Of a stretch of DNA of 47,835 bases, positions 17,849 to 26,886 are shown piece after piece. The notes below the pieces were generated by a model. That model was given only the letters and a program-made list of their open reading frames with translations. It was not told the DNA's origin and made no database searches. The DNA lies in NCBI GenBank assembly GCA_050480245.1, contig JBCNEQ010000020.1, one strand, 5' to 3'. This DNA comes from Anoxybacillus sp050480245. Lineage in GTDB: Bacteria > Bacillota > Bacilli > Bacillales > Anoxybacillaceae. The position numbers and the translations under genes are program-made. How positions within the stretch are numbered: position 1 is the first letter of the stretch; each line of letters starts with the position of its first letter.

Positions 17849-19050
17849 TCTGTATCCCTCTTCCATGCTGAAATGATATATATTGGATTTAATGCATCAA
17901 AACGCGTCAATTGTAAAATCGGTTTGCTACGTGAAAATTGGGCGAGCAAAATATCAACAGTATATCCATAGCTTCGTAATGCATCGATCGCTTCATATAA
18001 CGTTTCGACCGTGACCGCATTGATGACGATGCGCCCACCTTTTTTTAATCGCGTACAACAAACAGCAATAATGTCACGCAAACTCCCTGATGTGCCGCCA
18101 ATAAAAATCGCATCTGGATCAGGAAACTGCTCCAAATGTTCTGGCGCGCGGCCGTGAATGAGTGTAAAATCTACGCGAAATTTTTTCATATTTTTCTGAC
18201 ATATCTCGATATCATAGGCGTTTTTCTCAATTGCAAATACTGCTCCTTCACGAGCAATTTTTGCCGCTTCAATAGCTACCGACCCTGTACATGTGCCAAT
18301 GTCCCATACAACGCTTTTTTCATGAAGATGAAGCGCCTGCAAACTTAATACCCTCACTTCTTTTTTCGTAATAAGCCCTTTCTCTGGCTTCCTTTGCCAA
18401 AACTCCTCATCATTAATTCCAAACGTCCAGCTTGGATCTTTGTTTGTACGTCGTAAAATAACGATATTTAACGGAGCAAAAGAAGCATCTTTCATTTCTT
18501 CTAGCGTCAAAAGACGACAGCGCTCGTTTTCACCTCCGAGATTTTCTCCAACAAATGCTTCGTATTCCGTCATTCCGTATGACAATAAGTACGAAGCGAT
18601 CGCTCGTGGATCATTCGTATCATCCGTCAAAACCGCCACTTTTTCCTTTCCGTCAATTCGTTGCGCGAACCCTTTCATCGTACGCCCGTGCAAACTAACG
18701 ATGTATGCATCATGCCAACTTTCTCCCATTTTCGCAAACGCCCATTGTAGCGAGCTTACAGAAGGATATACTTCAATCGGCACTTTTTTTGCTAAATAAC
18801 TACCGATTCCATAAAACATCGGATCCCCTGAAGCTAAAATGACTGTTTTTTTCGGTTCGCTTATTAACGTCGCTAAAAGTGACGTTAAGTTGTTTCGAAT
18901 AACGATTTTTTCCCCTCGATAATAAGGAAAAAAAGATAATTGCCGTTCCCCACCAACAAGCCGTTCACTTTCATCAATCCATTGTTTATATAGCGTAGGG
19001 AGGGATGCTGCTCCGTCAGCACCAATCCCGATTAACTTCATTCGCTCCAT
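17845..19050 (-). CDS. cbiET: Bifunctional cobalt-precorrin-7 C5-methyltransferase / precorrin C15-methyltransferase, decarboxylating (CbiET)
   Basis: A 401-residue fusion. Residues about 1-200 are CbiE (LIGIGADGAASLP, ASGDPMFYGIGS), which methylates C5. Residues about 215-400 are CbiT, a class I methyltransferase with the SAM loop WDIGTCTGSVAIEAA, which methylates C15 and decarboxylates the C12 acetate. The same fusion is found in the B. megaterium operon and in aerobic CobL. ATG 19050 follows AAGGCGGTG with good spacing and overlaps cbiD by 35 nt, the longest overlap in the operon. Confidence 0.94.
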   Translation of the reverse strand: MERMKLIGIGADGAASLPTLYKQWIDESERLVGGERQLSFFPYYRGEKIVIRNNLTSLLATLISEPKKTVILASGDPMFYGIGSYLAKKVPIEVYPSVSSLQWAFAKMGESWHDAYIVSLHGRTMKGFAQRIDGKEKVAVLTDDTNDPRAIASYLLSYGMTEYEAFVGENLGGENERCRLLTLEEMKDASFAPLNIVILRRTNKDPSWTFGINDEEFWQRKPEKGLITKKEVRVLSLQALHLHEKSVVWDIGTCTGSVAIEAAKIAREGAVFAIEKNAYDIEICQKNMKKFRVDFTLIHGRAPEHLEQFPDPDAIFIGGTSGSLRDIIAVCCTRLKKGGRIVINAVTVETLYEAIDALRSYGYTVDILLAQFSRSKPILQLTRFDALNPIYIISAWKRDTE

Positions 19051-20128
19051 CGCTTCGCACCGCCTTTCCTAAACATTGCCCTTTCAGCGTATATAACGTC
19101 GTCTCAACAAGAAGTCCGCCATTCACTTCCCGCAACGCATGTTGGCAACAATAGTCACATAACAAATGAAAGAATGACAAATGTCCAGCTTCATACATCA
19201 TATCGCCAACTTGCGACGCTGTGTTTGCTTGTTTAATTGCTTCAACAAGATCGATCGGGGCACCCGATTGTTTCGCAACGTCTACTAAAAACTGAAAGTC
19301 AACAGGCGCACTTTTTGAGTGAACCATCATTACTCCTTGCGCAACTTTTGAAAACTTCCCCATCATCCCAACGAGCGACACTTTTTTTATCCCGAGCCGC
19401 TTACATTGTTTTAATGTAAATCCAACAAAATCCCCCATTTCAATAAATGCTTCTTCTTTCAAATGAGGATATTGTTTCATTGCATATGTTTCACTTCTTC
19501 CACCCGTGGTGACAACAACATGATCGCAGCCACAAGCGACCGCAACTTCAAGCGCACGTACAATGCTTGCTCGGTAAGCAGACGTCGAAAATGGGACGAC
19601 GATCCCACGCGTACCTAAAATCGAAATGCCTCCAACGATACCAAGACGGCCGTTTAATGTTTTTTTCGCAATTTCTTCTCCATTTGGAACAGAAATGACA
19701 ATGTGCACTCCCTGATGAATACGATATTGTGTAAGCAGCTCAATAGCAACTTCCGTCATCATTTGTCGCGGTACCGGATTAATCGCTGCTTCGCCAACGG
19801 GAATAGGTAATCCCGGTTTCGTTGCTCTTCCGACACCTTCTCCCCCATCAATATGAATCCCTTCCTTCGCCCATCTTACAGTTGAAATAATGGAAGCACC
19901 GTGCGTCACGTCAGGATCGTCTCCCCCATCTTTAATCACAGTCGCGCTCGCTCGATCTTTCTCTATTTCACAAGCAACGATGGGAAACGTCACCTCACGC
20001 CCGATCGGCAGCATAATCGTTGCTTCTGTCTGTTTTACACCAGTAATGAGTGCACATAACGCTGCTTTCGTCGCAGCCGTTGCACACGCCCCTGTCGTAT
20101 ATCCTTCACGCAACTTTTCTTTTTCCAT
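19016..20128 (-). CDS. cbiD: Cobalt-precorrin-5B C1-methyltransferase (CbiD)
   Basis: A 370-residue CbiD, the C1-methylating enzyme specific to the anaerobic pathway. The N-terminal REGYTTGACATAATKAAL and the segments DGGDDPDVTHGA, NPVPRQM and GMMGKFSKVAQG are characteristic. It is unrelated to the other tetrapyrrole methylases. The gap from cbiC is 2 nt, and the ribosome binding site (GGAGCGAG) lies in the end of cbiC. Confidence 0.95.
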   Translation of the reverse strand: MEKEKLREGYTTGACATAATKAALCALITGVKQTEATIMLPIGREVTFPIVACEIEKDRASATVIKDGGDDPDVTHGASIISTVRWAKEGIHIDGGEGVGRATKPGLPIPVGEAAINPVPRQMMTEVAIELLTQYRIHQGVHIVISVPNGEEIAKKTLNGRLGIVGGISILGTRGIVVPFSTSAYRASIVRALEVAVACGCDHVVVTTGGRSETYAMKQYPHLKEEAFIEMGDFVGFTLKQCKRLGIKKVSLVGMMGKFSKVAQGVMMVHSKSAPVDFQFLVDVAKQSGAPIDLVEAIKQANTASQVGDMMYEAGHLSFFHLLCDYCCQHALREVNGGLLVETTLYTLKGQCLGKAVRSDGANEVNRDWC

Positions 20129-20130
20129 AC

Positions 20131-20763
20131 TTATTCTCGCTCCGCTAAAATGGACAACGCATTTAATGCGGCGACAGTTACCGTACTCCCTCCCTTTCTC
20201 CCGATATTTGTGATAAACGGAACATCCAATTTCGCCAATTCTTCTTTTGATTCTGCTGCTGAGACAAATCCGACGGGTAACCCGATAATGAGACTTGGGC
20301 GCGCCTCCCCTTCTTTCACTAGTCGAATGAGTTCTAGTAGAGCTGTCGGAGCGTTACCAATGGCAAAAATGCCCCCCTCCGCTTCTTGCACCGCTTTGCG
20401 CATCGCAACAATCGCTCTCGTTGTGTTTAATCGTTTCGCTTCTTTTATCACATCTTCATCAGAAATGTATACATGAACGCTCCCACCATATTTTTCAATA
20501 CGCGCTTTATTAATTCCAACTTGCACCATTTGTACATCAGCCACAATCTTTTTCCCCGCACGAATCGCAGCCACTCCTGCTTCAACCGCTCGCGGATGAA
20601 ACAACAAACTTTTCCCTAATTCAAAGTCCGCGCTCGCGTGAATGACGCGTTGAACAATGGCGTATTGCTCTTCTGAAAACGGATGCTCCCCTATTTCTTC
20701 ATCAATGATTTGAAAGCTTTTTTGCTCAATTTGTTCTGGTTGCACAGTTATTGGACGAAACAT
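20131..20763 (-). CDS. cbiC: Cobalt-precorrin-8 methylmutase (CbiC)
   Basis: A 210-residue CbiC/CobH that moves a methyl from C11 to C12 to form cobyrinate. Recognisable segments are EEQYAIVQRVIHASADFE (with the catalytic His), MVQVGINK and GLPVGFVSAAESKE. The ATG follows the cbiJ stop directly (TAAATG), with AAGGAGG inside the cbiJ end. Confidence 0.95.
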   Translation of the reverse strand: MFRPITVQPEQIEQKSFQIIDEEIGEHPFSEEQYAIVQRVIHASADFELGKSLLFHPRAVEAGVAAIRAGKKIVADVQMVQVGINKARIEKYGGSVHVYISDEDVIKEAKRLNTTRAIVAMRKAVQEAEGGIFAIGNAPTALLELIRLVKEGEARPSLIIGLPVGFVSAAESKEELAKLDVPFITNIGRKGGSTVTVAALNALSILAERE

Positions 20764-21540
20764 TTACTTTTCCTCCTTTTTTATCTCGCGCTCAAGTGCG
20801 CGAATGATGTCGGAAAACTCATTGTACACGTTTGGATAAGCAAGTTTTGGGCGGCGAATGATGACTGATTCAATACCGAGTTCTTGCGCCGCAGCAATTT
20901 TTTCATCAACGAAGCCAACTCGTCCGCTTTCTTTCGTCACAAGAAGCGTCACTCCGAAGTGTTTCATAAGTGCAACATCTAACTGTTTCGTAAACGGACC
21001 TTGCATCGCAATAATATTTTCTTGTGGAAAGCCCAATTGTTCGCACTTTTCCATATTGTCCTTCCGCGGTAACATACGGGCAATGAGGCGAACATCGGGA
21101 AGCGGAAGCAACTGCTCTGCAAAAATGTGTAACGTTTTGCTTCCCGTCGTAAGCATAATGACTCCTCTTTTTTTTGCTGCATACTGTGCCGCCGCTTCAT
21201 AGCTATCGACAAATGTGACACGATCATACGTAATCACACTTTCTTTTCTTTCATAACGAATATACGGGACATTTGCTTTCCCTGCTGCCTGCATCGCTTG
21301 CCGCGACGCCTCTTCCGCAAACGGATGGCTCGCGTCAACGATCGCCTTAACTTTATGTTCGTTCATGAGCGCAATCATTTGTGACGCTGTTAATCGTCCG
21401 ACGTGCGCATGAATGCCGACATGAGCCATCTGCTCTGCCGCATGTTCGGTAACGACGGTCGCAAATATGTCATATCCCGCATCGCGAATAGCTAGCGCTA
21501 ACTGTCTCGCATCGCTTGTTCCTGATAACATCATAATCAT
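20764..21540 (-). CDS. cbiJ: Cobalt-precorrin-6A reductase (CbiJ/CobK)
   Basis: A 258-residue reductase of the macrocycle of cobalt-precorrin-6A. The nucleotide-binding start MMLSGTSDARQLA, the segment IVDASHPFAEEAS, and the PYIRYER motif mark the family. The start is ATG 21540, with GAGGTGAAG upstream; a frame reaching 21618 runs through the His-encoding end of cbiX and has no site. Confidence 0.93.
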   Translation of the reverse strand: MIMMLSGTSDARQLALAIRDAGYDIFATVVTEHAAEQMAHVGIHAHVGRLTASQMIALMNEHKVKAIVDASHPFAEEASRQAMQAAGKANVPYIRYERKESVITYDRVTFVDSYEAAAQYAAKKRGVIMLTTGSKTLHIFAEQLLPLPDVRLIARMLPRKDNMEKCEQLGFPQENIIAMQGPFTKQLDVALMKHFGVTLLVTKESGRVGFVDEKIAAAQELGIESVIIRRPKLAYPNVYNEFSDIIRALEREIKKEEK

Positions 21541-21550
21541 GTGCTTCACC

Positions 21551-22375
21551 TCAATGATCGTAATGGTGATGATGGTGATGATGTTCGGCGACATGAAGAC
21601 GATATTGACACGTATCACAATTCATACGAACCGAATTGCTTATTGCTTCTTGCAACCGATCGAGCACAATCGTCTGTAGCGATGGATGAAATCCAAAATA
21701 ATGCGCAAGCACAAACGAAATGTCCGAGTATGTGCTTTGAAACTCGGAAACTCGCTTTTCTAACCGCTTTATAAGTACGCCTGTAAATAAAAAGTAAGGT
21801 AAAACGACAATTGTTTTAGCCCCGAGTTTTACACATCGTTCCACTGCCTCATCTAACGATGGATTTGTTACCCCCATAAACGCTGGCTCAACGATTGCTT
21901 GTTTGTTTTGTTCCCAAAATAAACGAGCAATTTTATACAAATCGCTATTGGCATCTGGATCGCTCCCACCGCGCCCAAGCAAAATGACCGCCGTCTGCTC
22001 ATCTATCGCAACGTTTGCTTCTTGCAGACGATCATTTAAAATGGTAAACGTTTCTTCATGAATACCGAGTGGTCTTCCGTACGTAAATGAGACGTACGGG
22101 TAACGTTCTTTTGCCTCATCAATCGCTGCCGGAATATGCAACTTCGAATGTCCAGCCGGAAGCAAAATGATCGGAATAACAGTAACACTCGTTGCCCCTC
22201 GTTCCACACAGTGAGCAATGCCATCTATAACAGATGGGACACCGAACTCTAAAAAACACGTGTACACATAAAACGTCTGATCAATTTGCGGACGAATGTG
22301 TTGAACAAATTGACGTACTTGCTCGTTTCCTTCTTCATCCCTACTTCCATGCCCAACAAATAAAATTGCTCTCAT
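21551..22375 (-). CDS. cbiX: Sirohydrochlorin cobaltochelatase (CbiX) with His-rich tail
   Basis: A 274-residue long-form CbiX that inserts cobalt into sirohydrochlorin. Two chelatase half-domains are visible: ILFVGHGSRDEEGNEQV at the N-terminus, with the first metal-site His, and LLGRGGSDPDANSDLYK with GVTNPSLDEA in the middle. The C-terminus ends in a CDTC motif followed by seven His, then YDH, so it has a metal-binding tail like those of B. megaterium CbiX. The tail might hold cobalt or an Fe-S centre (inference). Start ATG 22375 follows GGGGAGTGAGG. Confidence 0.95.
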   Translation of the reverse strand: MRAILFVGHGSRDEEGNEQVRQFVQHIRPQIDQTFYVYTCFLEFGVPSVIDGIAHCVERGATSVTVIPIILLPAGHSKLHIPAAIDEAKERYPYVSFTYGRPLGIHEETFTILNDRLQEANVAIDEQTAVILLGRGGSDPDANSDLYKIARLFWEQNKQAIVEPAFMGVTNPSLDEAVERCVKLGAKTIVVLPYFLFTGVLIKRLEKRVSEFQSTYSDISFVLAHYFGFHPSLQTIVLDRLQEAISNSVRMNCDTCQYRLHVAEHHHHHHHYDH

Positions 22376-22380
22376 TTGCC

Positions 22381-23898
22381 TCACTCCCCACATGCCGCTG
22401 GCTCTGTTTTTAACGTTTCACCGTAAACAAAACCGCCGACTTCTTTTTTTCGTTCAAAAAATTTATGGAAACGTTCATTCGCATATCCTTCCTCTTTATA
22501 TTGCCTAACAATACGAGCAACTGTTTCAACAAGATCATTTGGATGAATGCCTTCGGCGACAAGCTGACCGGGATGCGCATTTCTTCCTACAGTTTTTCCT
22601 CCTAAAAATAAATCAAATGCTCCTTTCCGATAGACGATGCCAATATCTTCATGGACAGCGCCATAACAAGCCATGCCACACCCGTTAAATCCAAGCCGCA
22701 ATTCTTTTGGCAATTCCATCCCGCCAAATTGTTTGTATAATTGTTCAGCATAAGGAATGGCGTCTTTTTTCTCTCCGTCACAAAAATCACACGCTTTCAT
22801 AACAAATACATTTCCTGTTGGGGCGACGGTTAAACCAGCTTCTAAAAGCTCACGAACAACTTCGTCTGGTCGTTCTGTTTCCATCGTCACTTTAAGATAA
22901 TGATCTGGTGTGTACGTAATCGTTCCTTTTTCACCAACGATGCGTGCAATGTCTATCATTTGTTTCGTTGTTAACGTTTTATTTGTCACCCCTGGACTAA
23001 TTGCTATTTCTAATCTTTCTATCTGTTTTGGAGCACTCACTTTTTCGTACGCTTCTTCGGCAATCGCGCGCACGTTTGCGAGTGACCACGGTTCCGCCTC
23101 TGGTCGCAACCGTTCATGTGGCTTTAACGGTTGAACAGCGCTCGCTAGCTTATATTTCCGTTCATAACCACGGGGTGTAATCATCAGTCCATCGTAAACA
23201 AATGTGGAAGAGTTCCCAATAATAACGGTCGTTAACATACCGATGTCGTACTCTAACATGTCTCCTAAACTTGTTAATACAATATGTTGTCGTTCGCGGT
23301 ACGCGCTTTTGACGAGACCAACAGGTGTATGTGGTGAACGATATGTTAATAAAATACGTTGCGCTTCGACAATCTGCTGGGTACGGCGACCGCTTTTCGG
23401 ATTGTATAGCGCAATAACAAAGTCAGCTGCTGCGGCTGCCTCAATTCGCTTTGCGATGATGTGCCATGGTGTTAAATGATCGCTCAAACTAATCGTGCAT
23501 GCATCGTGCATAATCGGTGCCCCTAGCAAAGCGGCACAAGAATGAATTGCAGAAACGCCCGGAATGATTTCTACTTCCACTCCCGTTTCTTTTCTCCATC
23601 CTTTCTCAATTAACACCTCGTAAACAAGCCCAGCCATTCCGTACAACCCGGCATCTCCGCTCGAGATGACAGCGACGTTTTTTCCGCGTTCCGCCTGCTT
23701 TACAGCTTCTTGTGCTCGACTCACCTCTTCCGTCATCCCTGTGCTAATCACTTCTTTTCCATCGATTAAATCGACAACTAAGTCGATATAAGTTTTATAA
23801 CCAACGATAACATCGCTTTCTTCAATCGCTTCACGCGCCCGTTTCGTCATATGATCAACACTTCCTGGGCCAAAACCGACAACAAACAATTTTCCCAT
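22381..23898 (-). CDS. cbiH: CbiH60: precorrin-3B C17-methyltransferase fused to a nitrite/sulfite-reductase-like domain
   Basis: A 505-residue fusion. Residues about 1-245 are the ring-contracting C17-methyltransferase CbiH (VVGFGPGSVDHMT, SSGDAGLYGMAG). After a linker, residues about 270-490 resemble the ferredoxin-like half and siroheme/Fe-S region of nitrite and sulfite reductases, with a CDFC motif and GCGMACYGAV that can ligate a [4Fe-4S] cluster. The same extended form, CbiH60, is known from Bacillus megaterium. ATG 23898 follows GGGGTGA; the 13 extra codons upstream lack a site and fall in cbiO. Confidence 0.94.
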   Translation of the reverse strand: MGKLFVVGFGPGSVDHMTKRAREAIEESDVIVGYKTYIDLVVDLIDGKEVISTGMTEEVSRAQEAVKQAERGKNVAVISSGDAGLYGMAGLVYEVLIEKGWRKETGVEVEIIPGVSAIHSCAALLGAPIMHDACTISLSDHLTPWHIIAKRIEAAAAADFVIALYNPKSGRRTQQIVEAQRILLTYRSPHTPVGLVKSAYRERQHIVLTSLGDMLEYDIGMLTTVIIGNSSTFVYDGLMITPRGYERKYKLASAVQPLKPHERLRPEAEPWSLANVRAIAEEAYEKVSAPKQIERLEIAISPGVTNKTLTTKQMIDIARIVGEKGTITYTPDHYLKVTMETERPDEVVRELLEAGLTVAPTGNVFVMKACDFCDGEKKDAIPYAEQLYKQFGGMELPKELRLGFNGCGMACYGAVHEDIGIVYRKGAFDLFLGGKTVGRNAHPGQLVAEGIHPNDLVETVARIVRQYKEEGYANERFHKFFERKKEVGGFVYGETLKTEPAACGE

Positions 23899-23905
23899 TA
23901 TGTTT

Positions 23906-24670
23906 TCACCCCTTTTTCCATCGTTCGATCCATTCAAACAGTTGTTGTTCTGTACACGTCTTATTTTCCTTCATCCATATGCGTAAAAGAAGAGGAAGCG
24001 GCAAACGAAGCTGGTGAAAAATATCCGCTTGTGAAAATATAAACGCAGGTGTACCGTGCAAAACGATGCGTCCATCATGCATGACAAACACTTCGTCTGC
24101 CCATTGCCATACGAAATCAAAATCATGAGTGATGACAACGAGCGTCGTACCTGCTTCGTGCCACTCATTTAGTTTCATGATGAGGCGCTCGCTCTGTGCA
24201 GCATCTAAATAAGCAGCTGGCTCATCGACAATAAGCAACTCCGGTTGAGAGGCCATCGCTACAGCGAGCGACAACCACTTTTTTTGTCCGAGACTGAGAT
24301 GATGAATGGGCACGTCTCGCCATTCAGCAAGCGAAAATGTTTTTATCGCTCGTTCGATCCGTTCGCTATTACCTTGCAAACTAAGCGCAAGCTCTTCCTC
24401 AATCGTTGGTGCTAAAAATTGATGTTCTGGATTTTGAAAAACGACGCCGACATGTTGACGTAAATGTTCCTTTACACGTTTTCCTTCCCAATACACCTCC
24501 CCTTTTGTTGGGCGATAAATGCCGTTTGTATGAAGCAACCATGTTGTTTTTCCACAACCGTTTTTTCCGATCAATGCATATTTTTTTCCGCGTTCGATCG
24601 TAAGCGATACTCCTTTTAAGACGTGCGCACCGTTTCGGTACGTATAGTGAACATCATGAAACTGCAACAT
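23906..24670 (-). CDS. cbiO: Cobalt ECF transporter ATPase (CbiO)
   Basis: A 254-residue ABC ATPase that powers cobalt import with CbiMNQ. Walker A is IGKNGCGKTTWLL, the Q-loop region is VGVVFQNPEHQF, the signature is LSLGQKKWLSLA (LSxGQ rather than LSGGQ, common among CbiO proteins), and Walker B is LLIVDEPAAYLD. ATG 24670 is placed 6 nt after GGAGGG; a frame to 24847 lies inside cbiQ. It overlaps the end of cbiQ by 17 nt. Confidence 0.95.
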   Translation of the reverse strand: MLQFHDVHYTYRNGAHVLKGVSLTIERGKKYALIGKNGCGKTTWLLHTNGIYRPTKGEVYWEGKRVKEHLRQHVGVVFQNPEHQFLAPTIEEELALSLQGNSERIERAIKTFSLAEWRDVPIHHLSLGQKKWLSLAVAMASQPELLIVDEPAAYLDAAQSERLIMKLNEWHEAGTTLVVITHDFDFVWQWADEVFVMHDGRIVLHGTPAFIFSQADIFHQLRLPLPLLLRIWMKENKTCTEQQLFEWIERWKKG

Positions 24671-25364
24671 ATAATCCCTCCACGATGAGTAAAACAACGA
24701 TGCCAAGCGATGCTTCAATGACATACCTTTTTGGCAATTGCTCGTCCATGCACCGCGGAACTGTAAAAGAGACGTGGCGCGCTCTTTGCGCAATGACCAT
24801 CGCCTCATATTGATGCAATGTGTGGCGTAACAATTGTGCAACAGCAAGTGAAGCGATCCGCCAATTTCGTTCCCCTTGTCTCACGCGCACCGTAACAAAC
24901 AACTCCCTTGCTGCCTTTTCCAACATGAAAATGAAACGGTACGTTAACAATAGAAACTCTATTAGTACACGCGGGATGCGCAATGTTTGCAGTGCGCATG
25001 CCAAGCGAAAAAATGGCGTTGTTGCGGTAAGAAAAAAAAGAACGAGCGAGCATGTAAACGCTCGTAAACAAATCGTACCTACATAGGAAACGTCCACAAC
25101 ATCACCATCAAATGAAAGAAGAAGCGGTGCGCTACTCCAAAGAATGACGAGCGAAAAAAGTAAACAAACACGTAAGCAAGCACGCCACGGTAAGCGCGCA
25201 TAAACAATGAGCCAAATGAGCATCCATCCGATCATAAGCAGCCGACCGACATTCGTTCCAATCATCGCCCATATAAGCAAAATAAATGAAAATGTCAGTT
25301 TAAATGTCGCCCGAAGTTTCGCGAGCCGATTGCGATACGCCCATTCGTCAAGCCAGCTAACCAT
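24654..25364 (-). CDS. cbiQ: Cobalt ECF transporter T component (CbiQ)
   Basis: A 236-residue membrane protein with about five to six hydrophobic helices, the transmembrane coupling subunit between CbiM and CbiO. The cytoplasmic coupling motif appears as ARELFVTVRVRQG and near AQRARHVSF. The N-terminus WLDEWAYRNRLAKLRATFK is typical of CbiQ. ATG 25364 follows GAGGGCGA and overlaps cbiN by 8 nt. Confidence 0.93.
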   Translation of the reverse strand: MVSWLDEWAYRNRLAKLRATFKLTFSFILLIWAMIGTNVGRLLMIGWMLIWLIVYARLPWRACLRVCLLFSLVILWSSAPLLLSFDGDVVDVSYVGTICLRAFTCSLVLFFLTATTPFFRLACALQTLRIPRVLIEFLLLTYRFIFMLEKAARELFVTVRVRQGERNWRIASLAVAQLLRHTLHQYEAMVIAQRARHVSFTVPRCMDEQLPKRYVIEASLGIVVLLIVEGLYVAVS

Positions 25365-25626
25365 TTCGTTTTCGCCCTCTATACAAGCCGATAATGTAGC
25401 CAATCACTCCCGCTCCAATTGCCGCCTGCAATGAAAATAGCAATGTTTCTACTTCCCCGCCGGGCGGTTCAAAAAACACATCGAACCACGGTTCATAATT
25501 GGGCGCAAGTTGTTGAATCATCTCCTCCGCAAGCGCATCTGCCCCAGCAAACTCCGTATGTTTTACAACGACGAGCGGCAAAACGATCAAAAGTGCGGCA
25601 AGGAAAAGCAATAGTCGATTGTTCAT
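25357..25626 (-). CDS. cbiN: Cobalt transporter auxiliary subunit (CbiN)
   Basis: An 89-residue protein with two membrane helices (about residues 5-22 and 62-82) and an extracytoplasmic loop containing FAGADALAEEMIQ, matching CbiN, which assists loading of cobalt into CbiM. Its ATG overlaps the cbiM stop as ATGA. Confidence 0.93.
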   Translation of the reverse strand: MNNRLLLFLAALLIVLPLVVVKHTEFAGADALAEEMIQQLAPNYEPWFDVFFEPPGGEVETLLFSLQAAIGAGVIGYIIGLYRGRKRNG

Positions 25627-26375
25627 TTAGCAGACGCCCCTTTCTGTTGCAATATATTTAATTCTTGTTTCGTGTACGTATGTAAAAAATTCCATACAAC
25701 AACAGTCAGAAGCCCTTCGGTAATTGCAAGCGGTATTTGAGTGAAAGCAAAAATGGAAGCAAACTTTAAGAACGCCCCCCATACCCCGCCTGTTGCGTCT
25801 GGAAATGCTAGCGCAAGTTGTATCGATGTCATCACATACGTAGCTAAATTGGCAAACATCGCCGCCACAAAAACAGAAAGGCGCATCGAAATGCGAAGCT
25901 TTTGGCATGCAACAAACGACACGTACGCTACAAACGGACCGACCACCGCCATCGAAAACGCATTTGCACCGAGCGTTGTCAATCCACCATGCGCAAGCAA
26001 TAATGCTTGAAACATTAACACAGCCGTACCGATGACCGTCATGACGAACGGCCCAAATAACAGCGCACCGAGGCCTGTCCCTGTCGGATGCGAGCTGCTT
26101 CCTGTGACAGATGGAATTTTTAAAGCGGAAAGAACGAATGTAAATGCGGTCGCTAGCGCAAGCAGCATTTTCGTTTCCGGCTGTTGCTTTACGATGCGCG
26201 TCATTGTCCGCAAGCCTACAAAGAAAAACGGCAAAAATAACAACCACCAAACGAGCACCCACTGCCACGGCAAAAATCCTTCCATAATGTGCATCGCATA
26301 GACAGAAGGTGAAAGTGCAAATAAAATATACATAGTAAAGCACGCACTAACGATCCAAAACAACGATTTCTTCAC
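25623..26375 (-). CDS. cbiM: Cobalt-specific ECF transporter S component (CbiM)
   Basis: A 250-residue membrane protein that binds Co(II). A cleavable signal-like N-terminus ends VYA, so the mature protein should begin MHIMEGFLP, with the His at position 2 that coordinates cobalt in this family. Also present are the SSHPTGTGLGALLFGP and QALLLAHGGLTTLGANAFS motifs. The ATG overlaps cbiW as ATGA. Confidence 0.95.
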   Translation of the reverse strand: MKKSLFWIVSACFTMYILFALSPSVYAMHIMEGFLPWQWVLVWWLLFLPFFFVGLRTMTRIVKQQPETKMLLALATAFTFVLSALKIPSVTGSSSHPTGTGLGALLFGPFVMTVIGTAVLMFQALLLAHGGLTTLGANAFSMAVVGPFVAYVSFVACQKLRISMRLSVFVAAMFANLATYVMTSIQLALAFPDATGGVWGAFLKFASIFAFTQIPLAITEGLLTVVVWNFLHTYTKQELNILQQKGASAK

Positions 26376-26734
26376 TTTTCTTTCCCACCTGTTGCTACGC
26401 TATATTCAGGTATAACAAAACCCTCATCGTACGTATACGTCACATAATTATGCAACACTTCTCCGTCTTTTACATGTTTTCGTACAATGTCCCTCCCTAT
26501 TTGTTCATCAATCGTACGATACCAAACACCTTCTGGATACACGATAACAACACACGCATCTTCACAGCGACCGTTGCATCGTGTTCGAGTTGTATGAACG
26601 TGGGCATGCAATTGCAATCGATCAATTTCATCACGAATCGCTTGCGTCACCTCTTCCCCTCCTTTTCTCATGCAGCTTCCTCCGTTGCAAATAAGCACGT
26701 GATGTGTCGTTCCTTGTAAATTCCATGTTGCCAT
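26372..26734 (-). CDS. cbiW: Thioredoxin-like [2Fe-2S] ferredoxin (CbiW)
   Basis: A 120-residue thioredoxin-fold ferredoxin. Cysteines in CNGGSC (near 20) and CNGRCEDAC (near 58) fit a [2Fe-2S] site, with VVIVYPEGVWY following, as in shethna-type ferredoxins. CbiW leads the B. megaterium operon and is thought to supply electrons to an Fe-S or cobalt-reduction step; the partner here is not proven, but CbiH60, CbiX and BtuR are candidates. ATG 26734 follows AAAGGGGCG and is the first gene after the riboswitch terminator. Confidence 0.9.
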   Translation of the reverse strand: MATWNLQGTTHHVLICNGGSCMRKGGEEVTQAIRDEIDRLQLHAHVHTTRTRCNGRCEDACVVIVYPEGVWYRTIDEQIGRDIVRKHVKDGEVLHNYVTYTYDEGFVIPEYSVATGGKEK

Positions 26735-26756
26735 ATATGTCGCCCCTTTTTTCAAA

Positions 26757-26788
26757 ATAAAAAAGCACCTCTAGACAGAGGTGCAGAA
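26757..26788 (-). terminator. Riboswitch-controlled terminator before cbiW
   Basis: Perfect 8-bp stem GCACCTCT / AGAGGTGC (26765-26772 with 26777-26784), four-base loop, followed on the minus strand by TTTTTATTTT. It stands between the cobalamin aptamer and the cbiW ribosome binding site, so it is the likely expression platform. Confidence 0.88.
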
Positions 26789-26886
26789 AAAACGAAAGAT
26801 TCAAAAAATAGAGCATACGTCACTAAGCATATATAACGTCCATCGTCCCCGCACGTCTCCCTATATTCCCGTAGGCAGCCGACGTA

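Noticed and set aside
21551..21580. The His run at the CbiX end as an artificial tag.
   Set aside because: The codons alternate CAT and CAC within native sequence, the operon continues normally, and His-rich tails are known in this family.
24270..24300. CbiO signature LSLGQ as a sign of a defective ATPase.
   Set aside because: LSxGQKK variants are common among ECF-type ATPases, and Walker A and B motifs are intact.
25627..26343. A 238-codon cysteine-rich frame on the same strand as cbiM.
   Set aside because: It lies wholly inside cbiM in another frame, has no ribosome binding site, and its composition (many Cys, Arg and Val) is that of a shadow frame. CbiM has clear family motifs.
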